From: Candidatus Poribacteria bacterium
GTDB taxonomy: Bacteria > Poribacteria > WGA-4E > WGA-3G
Reading direction: 5' to 3'
Length of the DNA stretch: 6,207 nt
Assembly: GCA_028818995.1 (NCBI GenBank)
Contig: JAPPMR010000487.1
Location: forward strand, 1-6,207
The notes under the pieces were generated by a model. It saw only the letters and a program-made list of their open reading frames with translations, had not been told where the DNA came from and did no database searches. Made by a program: the position numbers and the translations under genes. Each line of letters starts with the position of its first letter. Positions within the stretch are counted from its first letter, which is position 1. This document shows positions 6,199-6,207 of this stretch, in pieces.

Positions 6199-6207
6199 GG
6201 GAAATTT

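Larger units (their letters stand above)
5900..6207. other. Gene-free stretch packed with GTAG-headed hairpins
   Basis: There is no open frame with recognisable content on either strand over 308 bases. The stretch holds one long inverted repeat (5936-6002) and four shorter hairpin elements, each beginning GTAG on the plus strand (6043, 6102, 6143 and 6177). Between the first element and the others is an AT-rich spacer (6003-6042) with a six-T run at 6016-6021. That run might help terminate transcription of the isomerase gene after the long hairpin. Confidence 0.7.

Overview
The window carries four protein-coding genes, two broad intergenic stretches and several hairpin repeats. No rRNA, tRNA, CRISPR array or intact insertion sequence is visible. 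Three promoters have near-consensus sigma-70-type -35/-10 hexamers, and Shine-Dalgarno sites precede two of the genes, so the host is a bacterium. The mix of thiamine salvage, an AP-endonuclease-2-type sugar isomerase and a PhoR-like kinase, with GTAG/CTAC-bounded intergenic hairpins, reminds me of uncultured lineages such as Candidatus Poribacteria. That is recall, and the window does not prove it.

Layout. 1-1854 (minus) is a long open frame whose 3' end lies beyond the left edge. It encodes a winged-helix-like N-terminus, an FRG domain and at least six TPR repeats. 1855-2399 is noncoding and holds two divergent promoters, one for the FRG-TPR gene and one for the next gene, plus one GTAG-headed hairpin. 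2400-4190 (plus) is a PhoR-like membrane sensor histidine kinase with no response regulator beside it. A GC-rich hairpin at 4203-4219 separates it from the convergent tenA gene at 4237-4914 (minus). tenA is divergent from a sugar phosphate isomerase/epimerase-like gene at 4991-5899 (plus). Only about 75 bases separate those two starts, and the tenA -35 box lies within the ribosome-binding region of the isomerase gene. 5900-6207 has no gene and is packed with hairpin elements that begin with GTAG.

How the genes work together. Strand alternation (minus, plus, minus, plus) and separate promoters mean that no two genes here form an operon, and I see no single pathway linking them. TenA recovers the pyrimidine part of degraded thiamine, the isomerase-like protein probably acts on a small sugar or polyol substrate, and the kinase senses an unknown periplasmic or membrane signal. 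The two least ordinary items are the wHTH-FRG-TPR protein, whose function is unknown, and the GTAG-headed hairpins, which resemble the REP elements mobilised by RAYT transposases.
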